A DNA stretch of 56,026 nucleotides from Zygnema cylindricum (taxonomy: Eukaryota; Streptophyta; Zygnematophyceae; Zygnematales; Zygnemataceae): positions 126,001-182,026 of the forward strand of contig JBBHKE010000423.1 of assembly GCA_037447655.1 (NCBI GenBank). The letters run 5' to 3'. A program made the translations under genes and the position numbers. Below the pieces are notes generated by a model. The model saw only the letters and a list, made by a program, of their open reading frames with translations. It made no database searches and was not told the DNA's origin. Below, piece after piece: positions 1 to 10,011 of the stretch (position 1 is its first letter; every line of letters begins with the position of its first letter).

Positions 1-557
1 AGGGAAGTGTTTTAAAACAAAGAATTTTCGAAAAACAAATAGAAACACGTAGTCGCACGTGTAAAAAAATTAAAAAAAAAATTATAGAATTCAAGCGACG
101 ACGAAAAGTGCACGATCCGCTATGTTTTGTCCGTTTGCGTTCAGGTATGACAAAGCAAAGTACACAGTTTGTTTGGATTTGTCCGTTTGCGCTTGGTACG
201 GATTTTATTTCGCCAGAGGTCTCAAGATCCGATGCCATTTCACGTCGAGGGGACAAGAGACGCAAAGGCGAAGTGCATCTTCTTCAACCGTGAAACGGCA
301 CAGGCTGGATGGCGGTACGTCTACAATGTCACGAAAAGTCATGCGACGTCACAAGCAGTTACAAAAAATAACGTGCGTCATCACAGATTGTACACTGTCG
401 ACAGCCGTCACGGGCATTGTCGACGTATACAATCGTCACGCCCTTAACTGCAACTTCGTTTAGTACACATAGGGACACCCGAAATCCTGGTCCGCCGGAT
501 CTGCGCTAAAAAACAAAGTAAATTCTCTAAGTTTGAAGTACATGGAGACGCACCCTA
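1..557. mobile_element. Foldback (long terminal inverted repeat) transposon, right arm only
   Basis: This stretch matches the right arm of the foldback element at 21772-24541, from the segment around 22735-22881 through 24072-24541. The shared order of blocks is clear: a cgcgcatg-like core, a block containing ctatgttttgtccgtttgcg, a block ending near acgtcgag, a repeat of gacgtcacaagcagttac, and an outer end with acatagggacaccc. The left arm must lie upstream of the window. The terminus, near gacgcaccctagg at about 557, sits some 300 bp upstream of the HY5 start codon. Short ORFs inside it are not conserved between copies and are not genes. Confidence 0.75.
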
Positions 558-854
558 GGAAAGGTCGAGATGTACGGATACGGGCAAGTATCGCCCGCTG
601 CCGCGCGATCCGCACTTGTGGCGGACTCCGTTCCACGCCGTCCTCTCTTTTTCCAGGCGCTTCCCGACCTCGCATTCGCACGTGCCGCGCGATCTCGGTA
701 ATCGTCCTTTGCCGTACACTCCCTAATTTTCTCACATCTGTCTTATATTACAGCCATGGCGGCGATGGTCTAACCTTTCCGTCTATGGCAGGTACCAGCA
801 GTGCCGCCTGAGAAGTGACGACTTGACAGCCACATACGACAGTAGCGAGACGCA
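558..854 (+). promoter_or_regulatory. HY5 upstream region / 5' UTR
   Basis: This is the interval between the transposon terminus and the HY5 start codon. It must contain at least the 5' leader. I see no convincing TATA box and no second gene. It is GC-richer than the transposon next to it. Confidence 0.35.
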
Positions 855-2065
855 ATGCTGAAGAAGGAGCTGGAAGGAGACGGAGACGCGGAGGCCGACC
901 TCATGCTGAAAGACGCGGAGGGCTCCTCTGCTGCACAACGCGAAGGTAAAATAGTCTTGTTGCCTGAATGCAACCCTAGGCTGCCACGTGTCAGGACGCT
1001 TGGCGTTGTTATGCCATTCGGCGGGACTCCGCTCTTTTAGGAATGGCAGGAATGCTAACGGCGAGTGGACAGGGGCGCGTCTGCTGGAGGGCCGACAGAC
1101 GCCGATGAGAGGCGAGTTCCCGAAATGCAGAATCCTCCGGCGCCACCGACATCAGCAAGCAGTGGTGGAGCCGCCACGTTGCCGGCAACTGTACGGAAGA
1201 GGGGAGGAACGGTGGCCGATAAGGAGCACAAGCGGTTGAAGAGGTAAGTCATCTGGGACATAGAAAGGAAGGACATAGAAGGACATGGAAGGAAAGGACA
1301 TGGAAGGGAAGAATTTAGAAGGGAATGACATAGAAGGGAACGATATAGAAGGGAAGGGAAGGAAATGGGAGGGAAGGGCATAGAAGGGAAGAATATAGAA
1401 GGGAAGGATATAGAAGGGAATGATATAGAAGGGAAGGGAAGTATATGGAAGGGAAGGAAATGGGAGGGAAGGATATAGAAGGGAAGGGTATAGAAGGGAA
1501 GGATAGTTAGGGTTTGTAAGGTTAGGATGCAAGAGGTGAGAATAAGGGAAACGCGGGTTTGGAGCTGCATCCATGAATAGTGTGTTGGACGACGTGAGGT
1601 TTGTGGAATTGGAAATATTTGTTGCAAGTGGCTAACACGCCTGAGTGGTCCACGTGGCTGCATGGCAGGCTTCTCCGGAATAGAGTGTCAGCACAGCAGG
1701 CGCGTGAGAGGAAAAAGGTCTACCTGACTGATTTAGAGATCCGAGGGAGGGATCTTGAACAACATAATGCTGAGTTAGAGGAGAAAGTATCTACTTTGCA
1801 GAGGGAAAATTTCATGTTGCGACAGGTGTGTTACTCTGTCTCTTCTTGCATGGAGAAAACCCCCTCCTTTGGCACGGCTCTCTTGTATCTGAAATGCATA
1901 CTGGAGGCCGTTTTGCTACTTGGAATTGCAAATAGGATTAGAAATGCCATATGGTCTTGAGGTATACCACTGTAAATTTCCATGCGAATTTAGAACTGAA
2001 AGCTGTTCTGCTTGCATGTGCAGATTGTCAAGAATACGGCCTTGAAAAAGAATGACGCCTTGTGA
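855..2065 (+). CDS. HY5: HY5-type bZIP transcription factor, 4 exons
   Basis: Exons 855-945, 1066-1243, 1669-1825 and 2024-2065 join in frame to 155 aa; Arabidopsis HY5 is 168 aa. HY5 is a nuclear bZIP factor that promotes light responses and is degraded through COP1. The sequence shows an acidic N-terminus, then DERRVPEM (VPE at residues 48-50), which matches the COP1-binding motif. A basic region [20 protein letters not shown] follows (N94 and R102 give the N-x7-R signature), then a leucine zipper with heptad leucines, and a short tail [13 protein letters not shown] like that of HY5. Intron 2 splits the basic region. Donors are gtaaaa, gtaagt and gtgtgt. The acceptor of exon 2 (gcgag) was chosen because the alternatives break the frame or meet a stop at 1056. 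The family call is very secure; the first exon and first intron are less so. Confidence 0.9.
1262..1502 (+). repeat. Purine-rich GGAA/GATATAGAAGGGAA minisatellite in HY5 intron 2
   Basis: Imperfect tandem units of about 10-15 bp, of the type gatatagaagggaa and ggaaatgggaggg, fill much of HY5 intron 2. The top strand is almost pure purine. On the other strand the array yields long Ser/Phe/Pro-rich open frames, which are artefacts of the repeat. Confidence 0.9.
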
Positions 2066-3761
2066 TTCTTGCATAGCCGTTTGGGACTAATCGATAATTA
2101 GGGTTAAGGATACACCCCTGGAATGGATATGGGAAAGAAAGTTTCGAGGAGGAATGCTGGGCCCATGTAACATAGGCCATGCTCACAGGCCCTTCACATT
2201 TACCTCGTATTGAAAAGCTGGAAGATTGTTTTGCCACACAGTGTGCATATATAGTCAAAGCACACCGTTGCGTCTTCAGCTACTTTACCCTTAGTAATAG
2301 TAGCTTATGCTACTCAAATTGAATTACATCTTGCATGTTTTTTCCGGGGTTCCAATTTAAGGTCGGTTTAACCAGCTTAAATATCAGCAAAGTTTTTTTT
2401 TTTCTTTTTAAACAGGGAGTTTTGTAAAGTCGGTTTTCACTTTCCTCTTAAGCAAATGTTTTTTTTGAAGGAGCAGTTTCATTAGAATTAGTACTCCTGT
2501 GGAGAAGGTTGAAGGAAAAGATCAAAACTTGTGAACATAATTTTCAGAAATCAATATGCAAAGCAAATTTCATTTATTTGTCATGAATATGGGGCCATGT
2601 CCTCTCTTTGTTTAGCTGAAAAAAAAGAGGAGGACATCAACTGTATGTTTTATACCTTGGCTGTCAATTACCTCAAGGAACATAGATGTGTCCCATGCAT
2701 ACCTGAGGATTTAGTGTCATTGTGGTTTATGTCTCTGTATGTGTCAAGGTAATTACTTCCATTTAAATCAGGATTGGGGGAAAGAAATTAACTGCCAGTT
2801 GACCCAGAATTCTTTAACAGAAAGTACAATATGTCAAACTTAAATTCATCAATATTGGCAGAAAACAGATCTTCTCACACTCTTGCTAATTGTTCATGTC
2901 AATCATTGTTGATGAAGGAATCATATAGGGCAGATGGATGAGCTTGTGAAACACACCATGTCTTGAAAGCAAAGACAATTAATCATGTCTTTGAAAACTC
3001 ATGTTGAAGAAATGTGCATTCATCAAAAGCTACAATATATTGATTCCATATTCACGCCAACCAAAATATCCTCTTCCTGGCGGAGGCAAAGCTGGTCAAG
3101 TGGTATTCAACCTAGTCACAACTACCAAGGCATGAAACCCAACTTGTGTTTAGATAGAAAATGCACTGTAAATTGCAGAAAATATAATTATTAAACTAGT
3201 CATCGAGAAGAGTCATCTGTGACGGGTCTCTATAAGTATGCCTACTCATCTTGTTCTAAAATAACTCAAAAGAAAGCGAAAGTAACAGCAATTGACAGTT
3301 CTCATACTGAAACTTAAATATGTTGTGCCAACATGATTAAGGTCCAGCAACTCCACTGAAGTTTACAGGCAATTCCTGCGAGGAGACTAGCGATCTCACA
3401 TGACTTATTTATCTATAACATAATCCTGAACGGGAGGCAACAACTGTATAATGACAATCAAAAACTTTAATTTCATCACAAGATGAACTTTGTTACGTTA
3501 TTTATCTCCATCAACATTGTTGTAAGAGACAATTTGTCAGATAAGGCATGAGAGGTCAACATCCCAACACTTTCTCACTGCTTTGTCCCTCCCATGGAGA
3601 AAAGCACTGAGAGCGACAATACATCGTACACGCATAGAACTGTTTGAGACACCAAATTTGATAACCACTAAAAGTGCGACAAACTCACGAGACATGGAAC
3701 AAAAAAAATACAAGTGCGTGTTGGAAGATTGAAAAACAAAACGACCTGTTTCATCAGGTCA
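2066..3761. other. HY5 3' flank and convergent intergenic region
   Basis: This is AT-rich sequence between the HY5 stop codon and the stop codon of the convergent splicing-factor gene. It should hold both 3' UTRs. I found no coding exon, RNA gene or recognisable transposon. Short open frames at 2531-2752 and 2985-3194 show no domain or codon pattern that I can support. Confidence 0.5.
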
Positions 3762-6501
3762 TTATTTGTTGGCATAGGTGATGTGTATGGCATTGGTGGG
3801 TCCTATCTTGAAGCCTTGCAGCCCTTGCATAGCCAAAGTCGCCTGGCCCTCCTCACTGTACTCTACAAAGGCTATCCCCGGCCGAGCTGAAATCGTTCGG
3901 ACCTCCTGGAACCCTGGGTACTGTTGGAAAAGAGTGGTTAAGAGCTGATCACTAATCTCATGGGGCAAATTTTGCAGAAACAAAGTGTTATTGGGTGGCG
4001 CAGGCGCCTCTGGAACGACCGGTTGTACAGGCGCCGCATACACGGGCGCAACCTGCCAAAGCCAGAAACAAGCGTCAGCTAAACCAAGCCAGAAACAAGC
4101 GTCAGCTAAACCTCACATACAGAGGAATCTACCGACCGACATTGTCAAAGAAAGAAAACTAAAAGTAGGACAGCGCCTTCCTAGCTTTTTAACGAGGGGC
4201 TGTTGAAGAGAAGCAGACAGGACATAGATTCACACTTCAAAAATGAAAAAGACGATAACATAAACGGTATGTATGAGGGCGTAACTAACCGGAACAGGTG
4301 CTCCATAAGCTGTGCCATATTGTGGAGCAACAGCTGCTGTTGCGGGAGCTTGTTGCTGTGTTTTCCGGCCTGCACGGCAATCAATTCCAGTTGTTGAAAG
4401 AGTGACGAGCAGTGAGCAAAACATATCCCCACCAACCATAATATGATTTGTACATGCAAAGAATTCCACCTCAACCAAGAACTGCCTAAGCACCTTACCT
4501 TTGTCGTTCTTCTTCTTCTCTCGTGGCACAAAGTTGCCTTCAGCTTTTGCCACAGCATCTGATTTGGCTTTTGCGTATGAAATGCGCTGCCATAGCCCCT
4601 CACCCAACATAAAACTCTCCATAAATAGCATAAACGAAGATGTAAAACAAGGAAAGAATCACTTCCGAAGACTTGTTACCAGTCATACGCTAACTCAATA
4701 GTCACAAGAGAATTCCAATAATCTTGTATCTGTCCATATCCAGACAATACATCCTTAATTAAGTCTCTTTCCCTACCCAATACACTCCAAATCTGTTACA
4801 ACAACAAATGTTTTTTTTCTTTGGGGCACAGCTCGAAAGAGCAAATGTGCCTGCAAGAGCTGCAGACACACCAGAGTTTCATAGATAAGTAGCAATGATT
4901 GAAAATATTAAAAAAGAGAAAGTTGATTCAGAACAGATAGCAGGTTCTGGATTCATTCTTCATAAGCAGCAGTAATGAAAAATATTATAAATTAACAAAT
5001 TAGATAGAGCAGGAGACAAAAGAAGACTTGCAGCTGGCTCGATCCATTATTGGCCAAAAACGAATTGTCTATGATAAGTCTTGACAAAACACTGAAGAAA
5101 TATTCGGACAGGAAAAGAGGCTTATTAACCGTATAATGTTTCTTTTGCCTAGGGGTCATAAACCGTTAAACTAGCCCACTTCGTAAAGCATGTATATATG
5201 TATTGTATATATATATTCCATTAATACTTGTATGCAGAGAAAGTGGAAAGCTTCTCAATTCAAGCAAAATACTGCAACTTTCCAGAACTGGACATGCTGG
5301 CGAGCACAAGTAAGTGGACAACAGTCGCAAAGTGCAGAATGGCGACCAACAGGATATCCAAAATTTTGCAATAAGCGATCAAGAACTGTTTGGCACATGT
5401 ATAATATTTTTGCACATGTCCACCTAAATTTTGCCTTCCACAAAAAGTTGTTCCCTAGTTACTTTTAAATTACCCCATTCCCACAAATGCAAAAATGCAA
5501 GAATTTGTGATGCACAAAGCAATAGACCACAAATTGACCAAACTTGATTTTAGAACTGATGTAATTACACAACGTTTTACACAAATTTCATAATACACTT
5601 TTTCCAGGGTAAACTACGAAATCTCTACTTTTGTACCCTGATTTCTTGGCATGAACTAGCGACCCATTTCGTCCATACACAGATTGTTTCGTGACTAAAA
5701 ACGTTCAGAATGAACATGTAAAATGAAGACAGCACATCTTACTCATCCGCAAAGACTTTGCTCAAGCATCTGTTGGAAGATGGAACGTGCAGCAACATGC
5801 AACGTGTTTTGTGTCAAGCAATGCAGCACTACATCCCAAAGACTTGAGTTCCGTGTTTTGGCTAATAATTTTTAGCTTATCCTGCTTTCCTCTAACACTG
5901 GCTTAGCAAATTAAAATGACATCTTAAGAAGCATTGCGAGCTTTTTCTACTCCTGTTCGATCACAGTGACATAAGTCCTCGTGATCCAATTCATTATCCA
6001 GTCTTCCTATAATCTTCCTGTTACCATTTGAATATGAGGAGGTTGTACATTTCTGCCCGAAACCTAATTGGTAAGCCTAGGATCGCAATACTGCAATCCA
6101 GCCAAGCTGATGTTTTATGAAACATGTATAGTACAGTAAGGCAAGATGAACCTACCATGGGCTTGTCATAAAAGGGAAAACCCTGCATTTGTCGGAGTGC
6201 ATTTGTGGCAGATGTAATATCGTCAAAAACCACCCATGCTTGACCTCGCAGTTTAAGCGTCTTCAGGGCAACGATGTCTAAAATTTTTCCGAACTGCGAG
6301 AATACAGCGTATAAAGATTTCTTCAACTCTGCAAAAAAACAGTTACCTTATGTCAGCTGAATAGCTGCCCGGTCGTTGCCAGCTGGAAAATGAGACATTC
6401 CTACAAGAAGAAAAGATGCTCTCACCATCCTTCTTCACCTTCTCGTTGAGGTTATTAATGTAGATCGTCTGATTAGGAGCGGCATCGCTCCCTCGGAGCA
6501 T
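3762..6501 (-). CDS. U1A/U2B''-type (SNF family) spliceosomal RRM protein, 5 exons
   Basis: Exons read on the minus strand are 6501-6426, 6328-6156, 4586-4499, 4369-4290 and 4052-3762. They join in frame to 235 aa, the usual size for U2B'' and slightly short for U1A. These proteins bind a stem-loop of U1 or U2 snRNA in the spliceosome. RRM1 has RNP2 TIYINNLN and RNP1 RGQAWVVF, and the conserved NFPFYDKPM-like and YAKAKSD segments follow. A short Gln/Ala/Pro/Tyr linker leads to RRM2, with RNP2 TLFLQNLP and RNP1 PGIAFVEY. Every intron follows GT..AG. RRM1 mixes features: [18 protein letters not shown] is U2B''-like, while QAWVVFD and FVPREK are U1A-like, so I do not choose between them. The start is the ATG at 6501; an in-frame ATG at 6555 is possible but has an atypical leader. 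Confidence 0.9.
4059..4112. repeat. 27-bp tandem duplication in the last intron of the U1A/U2B'' gene
   Basis: Two identical 27-bp units (4059-4085 and 4086-4112) containing agaaacaagcgtcagct lie directly beside the acceptor of the last exon. They are intronic and leave the coding frame untouched. Confidence 0.9.
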
Positions 6502-7221
6502 GTTGCGAGCTTCAGAGCACAAAGCTGTGGCGACAGCACAGTGTACGGGCAACACACAGGTTTACTGTCGTCAAGCAACCATATCCTAGCATCAAAGGCA
6601 CAACGATGGCAACACTTCCATGGAGAGGAGAGATAGAGAGGAAGACGAGAGGGAGAACAAGTGAAGAAAATGAAATGTCGGGTTTGGGGCTTCTTTGGTT
6701 AATTTCACGTCCCTGCTGGTTTCATTCGAGTTTTACTTAAGGCGTGCGCACTAAACTATGTTCACCTCATAGTTGTTCACACCGTTTAGTGCGAACGATT
6801 CAATCGCGACGAATTATAGGTAACGAACGCATTGAACGTTTTGAAAAAATCGTAAAAAACGTTAATGAATTTTCGTCCGTACTATTTCGTACATGTAAAC
6901 AAAAATGAATTTTACCATAGATGTCCCATGCGCATAACACGCACGGATTAAACTAACGATTACTACTTAAAGTGCGCATCAAACGATTTCGGAATTTTTA
7001 AAATTCGTACCTTATTTTGACTATCAAATTTCAAAAATTTTAAATATTCAATACCCAAAAAAAATGAAAAGTTCAACGAACTACCAGCGAGCGGCGGAAT
7101 TTACGGCGTTTCCAACGGCAGCTTCCTTCTGAAGACGGAGTGGAGGACAAAAAAACCATCCGCGCGCGCAAATGACGCAATACGGCTCAAGGAAGCCGCC
7201 TTGGAGACGCCGCTCGTCGCT
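6502..7221. other. Upstream flank of the splicing-factor gene grading into repeat DNA
   Basis: 6502-6700 should hold the promoter and 5' UTR of the minus-strand splicing gene; I could not pick out a TATA box. From about 6720 the sequence becomes AT-rich and repeat-like. 7083-7125 and 7180-7221 form an imperfect inverted repeat (agcgagcggcgg on one side, ccgctcgtcgct on the other). No gene is visible. Confidence 0.4.
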
Positions 7222-7763
7222 ACACCGCGCATCGTTATTAGTGTCAAAGTTTAAATAGTGTGGAAGTAAATATACCGTCATTGACGCTAATTAAGAATTA
7301 AAAAAAAAAAAAAAAAAAAGATTGTATTCTAATTTCGGCGTTGATGCTAATTTGGGAACAGCAAAAATGGAATATTAGTTGTACGATTATATACATTAAT
7401 ATATGTATCCGTACAAAATATTGAAAATCGTACGCCGTTGTGAAATTTAAATATCCGTACATGTAAGACTAATTTACGTGTCAGAACAATCCCGTTTTTT
7501 AGCGCACGATCCTAAGCGTGCTCGTCTGATTTAACTCATTATTTGTAAATTTTTCACTTGAAAAGGTACATTTATGTATGGTCTGACATCAACCGTACAC
7601 CACACTATTTAGATATTATTGTAATTCGTCCTTTACGCTATTTTGTACGGTACCTTGATTAACGTGAAGGAAAAATTAAAATCATGTATCCTATTTGAGG
7701 AAAAAAATCAAAATTTTAAGAACCCAAATTAGTGTCGTTGACACTAATAACGATGCGCGGTGT
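7222..7763. mobile_element. MITE-like element, ACACCGC family, copy A1
   Basis: Terminal inverted repeats ACACCGCGCATCGTTATTAG (start) and its complement (end at 7763) bracket 542 bp of AT-rich non-coding DNA. The same termini recur at 7919-8137, 47460-47981, 48519-49021 and 50356-51073. No convincing target duplication flanks this copy. Confidence 0.65.
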
Positions 7764-7822
7764 AGTTCGTTGCAACGAACTAGCGGTGTCTCTAAAAAGT
7801 TCAGCGAACTAGCGGCGAGCGG

Positions 7823-7919
7823 AGGAAGTAAACGGACGGACTTGTAAAAAAAAAGTACTTTCCATTTTTGCGCGTGCGATCCCATCACATCACGCCACTA
7901 TCCGTACACTACACCGCTA
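7823..7919. repeat. 97-bp dispersed repeat identical to 55497-55593
   Basis: The 97 bp from aggaagtaaacggacgg to ctacaccgcta are base-for-base identical to 55497-55593, about 47.7 kb away. Neither copy has a coding frame conserved with a known protein. Part of it (gcgcgtgcgat, catcacatcacgcca) recurs a third time at 55993-56026. Confidence 0.9.
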
Positions 7920-8137
7920 CACCGCGCATCGTTATTAGTGTTTTTAACTCTAATTTGGGTTCTTAAAATCCTGATTTTTTTCCGCAGTTAGTATACATGA
8001 TTTTCGAAATTAAATTAGCAACGCTATTTAAGGACGTGGACCATAATCTGCCACGTTTTTGGCACTAAATTAGAATCAATAACACTATTTTTTTTTTACG
8101 CTATTTAAACTTTGACACTAATAACGATGCGCGATGT
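7919..8137. mobile_element. MITE-like element, ACACCGC family, short copy A2
   Basis: A 219-bp segment starts with acaccgcgcatcgttattag and ends with the slightly altered complement (ctaataacgatgcgcgatgt). It is a shortened relative of the 7222-7763 copy and abuts the 97-bp dispersed repeat. Confidence 0.6.
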
Positions 8138-8273
8138 AGCGGGGAGCGGGGAGCGCCGGAATTAACGGCGTCTCTAAAAAGTTCAGCGAATTAGCGGTGA
8201 GCGGCGGAATTTATGACGTCTCTAAAAAGTTCAGCGAACTAGCGGCGAGCAGCGGAATTTTCCTTCTGAAGAC
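8138..8273. repeat. Short local tandem repeats (agcggcgagcggcgg / gtctctaaaaagttcagcga)
   Basis: Two to three imperfect copies of a roughly 50-bp unit (agttcagcgaactagcggcg with a following ggaattt) occur here. Related pieces lie at 7076-7130 and 7790-7825. They appear to be fragments of one repeated element cut up by the MITE insertions. Confidence 0.55.
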
Positions 8274-8278
8274 ACCTC
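8274..8278. repeat. Target-site duplication (ACCTC) left of Copia A
   Basis: ACCTC here is matched by ACCTC at 20930-20934, directly after the 3' LTR of Copia A. A 5-bp duplication is the normal size for Copia integration and defines the outer limits of the element. Confidence 0.65.
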
Positions 8279-9140
8279 AATTGAAAATTTGCCTCAGCTC
8301 TATAGGAAAGACTAAAGAGAGACTTAAGCACTCTCAACAAAAGGTTGAGTCCAGTAGGACTCGAACCCCCGACCGGCAGAGCGCGGCGTAGCCGTTAGCA
8401 ATAACCAGTCTGTGGTAGTAGTCCGTTAGGAGATATAGGGTTATATAAGTATTTAACCTATTGTATAATACTGAAACTATTTAACTGAAATATGGACAAA
8501 TGAACATAGAACTTGTTAAGTTTAGTGCGAAACGTAATTTGGCACGAAACAAATGAATTGGACATTTGTTTCAACAGTCGACATTTGATGTCGGATTTAA
8601 TCCAACAGCGCACATCATCGCCGAGATCCCGGAATGGTCACTTTCGCTTTTATGGACGTGGCATGACCTGGCGCGGCGTGGAAGGATGACATTCGGTCAC
8701 GGGAATTCCGGAGAATATACGAACAAGGGGAAAAGTGACACGCGTCCACTCAGTAGCCTTGTCGTACACCGGTTGTACAAAAAAAACATCGGTCGTAGTA
8801 CCTTTTTGTACTTTACAGTTATATGATTGGTTCGTACTTCAGTAGAAAGGGGTTGTGAGAGAGGTTTAGGACTTAGAAATTTTTGGTAGGTAGCCACCTC
8901 TCTCTCTAAGAGAGCTTTATATAAATTGGCATTTTTGCCGGCTCATAATTTATCAGTTGGTTGGCCGTTTTCAATGATTCTTTTTGCTACGGACTCAAGG
9001 GAGTCGAAGCTGCATAGGGGTGCAGTCAAACTGTCATTTTGCCTTCCTAGACAGCAGTGGTTGTGGCTTGAAGTGGGTTAGTTAAATACTATCTAGAGGC
9101 TTTCTGAATTATGTAATCTAATGGAGGACACAGAATTGCA
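8279..9140 (+). repeat. 5' LTR of Copia A (internally deleted near its start)
   Basis: It aligns to the 3' LTR 19924-20929 from about 8293 (ctctatagga) to the terminal CA at 9140. About 150 bp near the start present in the 3' LTR are missing here, and the expected TG start is changed. Sequence differences between the two LTRs are frequent, which suggests an older insertion than Copia B. Confidence 0.8.
8357..8367 (-). promoter_or_regulatory. tRNA-like B box inside Copia A LTR (antisense)
   Basis: On the minus strand this reads GGTTCGAGTCC, an exact match to the RNA polymerase III B-box consensus GGTTCGANTCC. It lies in a tRNA-like 3'-half context (CTAACGGCTACGCC upstream). The 3' LTR keeps the same box at 20144-20154. 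A good A box and full cloverleaf are not visible, so function is uncertain. Confidence 0.45.
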
Positions 9141-10010
9141 GGTTATGGGCCTTCCCTCTAGGGTGCCCACCTTCAATGGATCTGAGTTCATCTATAAGGA
9201 AGCCATGATGATGGGAGCTTTGTGCGAAAAACGATACTGGGGTATCGTTAGTGTACAAGTGAAACGTCCATCTTCGGGAACTCCACCAGGATTTGGAGGA
9301 GAAACGTTTCCTGCAGAAGCGGCTGCCTCAGCAGAGGAGGCAGATAATGGGGACAGCAGTGTGTCTGAAAATGGGAAAGGGAAGGAGACACCCCTTACTC
9401 ATATTGCCACAGAACCGAGAGTGGCGACCGTGAAGACCGTGGAGAACGATACTCAAATGTGGGAGGATGTAAACATGGTTGCCAAGAACGTCATTCTGAG
9501 GCACCTCACTCGAGCTTTGGCCACCCCTCATCTTCACATTTACAAGGCCGAGGATTTGTGGGTGAGTTTGTTTGAGATTTATAGAGCTGGAACTATTCAG
9601 AAGTCCTAGTTGGCTGAGCAAAAGCTAGTGAGTTACACTTACAAAGGAGGAAAGATGTTAGATTACTATAATGATATTTCTAGTTTGTATATGGAGATGG
9701 AAAGTGTCGGGTGGACAGGTACAATGAAAATGAAAGTTAGCACCCTTATCATGAAGTTACCAGATGAGTACGAGAACATAGTGTACCGAGTACATGAAAT
9801 GCTTGATAGTTCATGGAAATGGAACACAGTGGTCAGGATGATACTTGTGCAGGAAAACACAATGGAGATTAGGAGAGGAGGAAAGAGCATTCAAGCTCTA
9901 GTAGCAGGAGGGGACCGATGGGGGAAGGACCGGAAGAAACCGTACAAAGGGGAAAGAGATCATTCTGGAGGACCGAGCCCCCGAAAAGGTCTTTGACATT
10001 TTTACAAAAA
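9121..10010 (+). pseudogene. Copia A gag (starts inside the 5' LTR)
   Basis: The frame opens at ATG 9121, 20 bp before the end of the LTR, reads through the primer-binding site, and continues as a Copia gag. Recognisable segments are LPSRVPTFNG near the N-terminus, the UBN2-like helical region (LRHLTRA, LWVSLFEIYRAGTI), and GGKMLDYYNDISSLY. A TAG at 9607-9609 breaks it. A frameshift near 10000 separates it from the zinc-knuckle remnant. Copia B has the same start arrangement, which supports this start. Confidence 0.8.
9141..9152 (+). promoter_or_regulatory. Copia A primer-binding site, initiator tRNA-Met anticodon-arm type
   Basis: GGTTATGGGCCT follows the LTR directly. It is complementary, apart from the last base, to the anticodon arm of eukaryotic initiator tRNA-Met (GGGCCCATAACC). 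This is the half-tRNA priming known for Drosophila copia and yeast Ty5, not the tRNA 3' end (TGG...) common in plant Copia. Confidence 0.7.
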
Positions 10011-10011
10011 A

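Noticed and set aside
1055-1663. Minus-strand frames of 202 and 140 codons rich in Ser, Phe and Pro
   Set aside because: They come from the GGAA minisatellite in HY5 intron 2 and overlap HY5 exons on the other strand.
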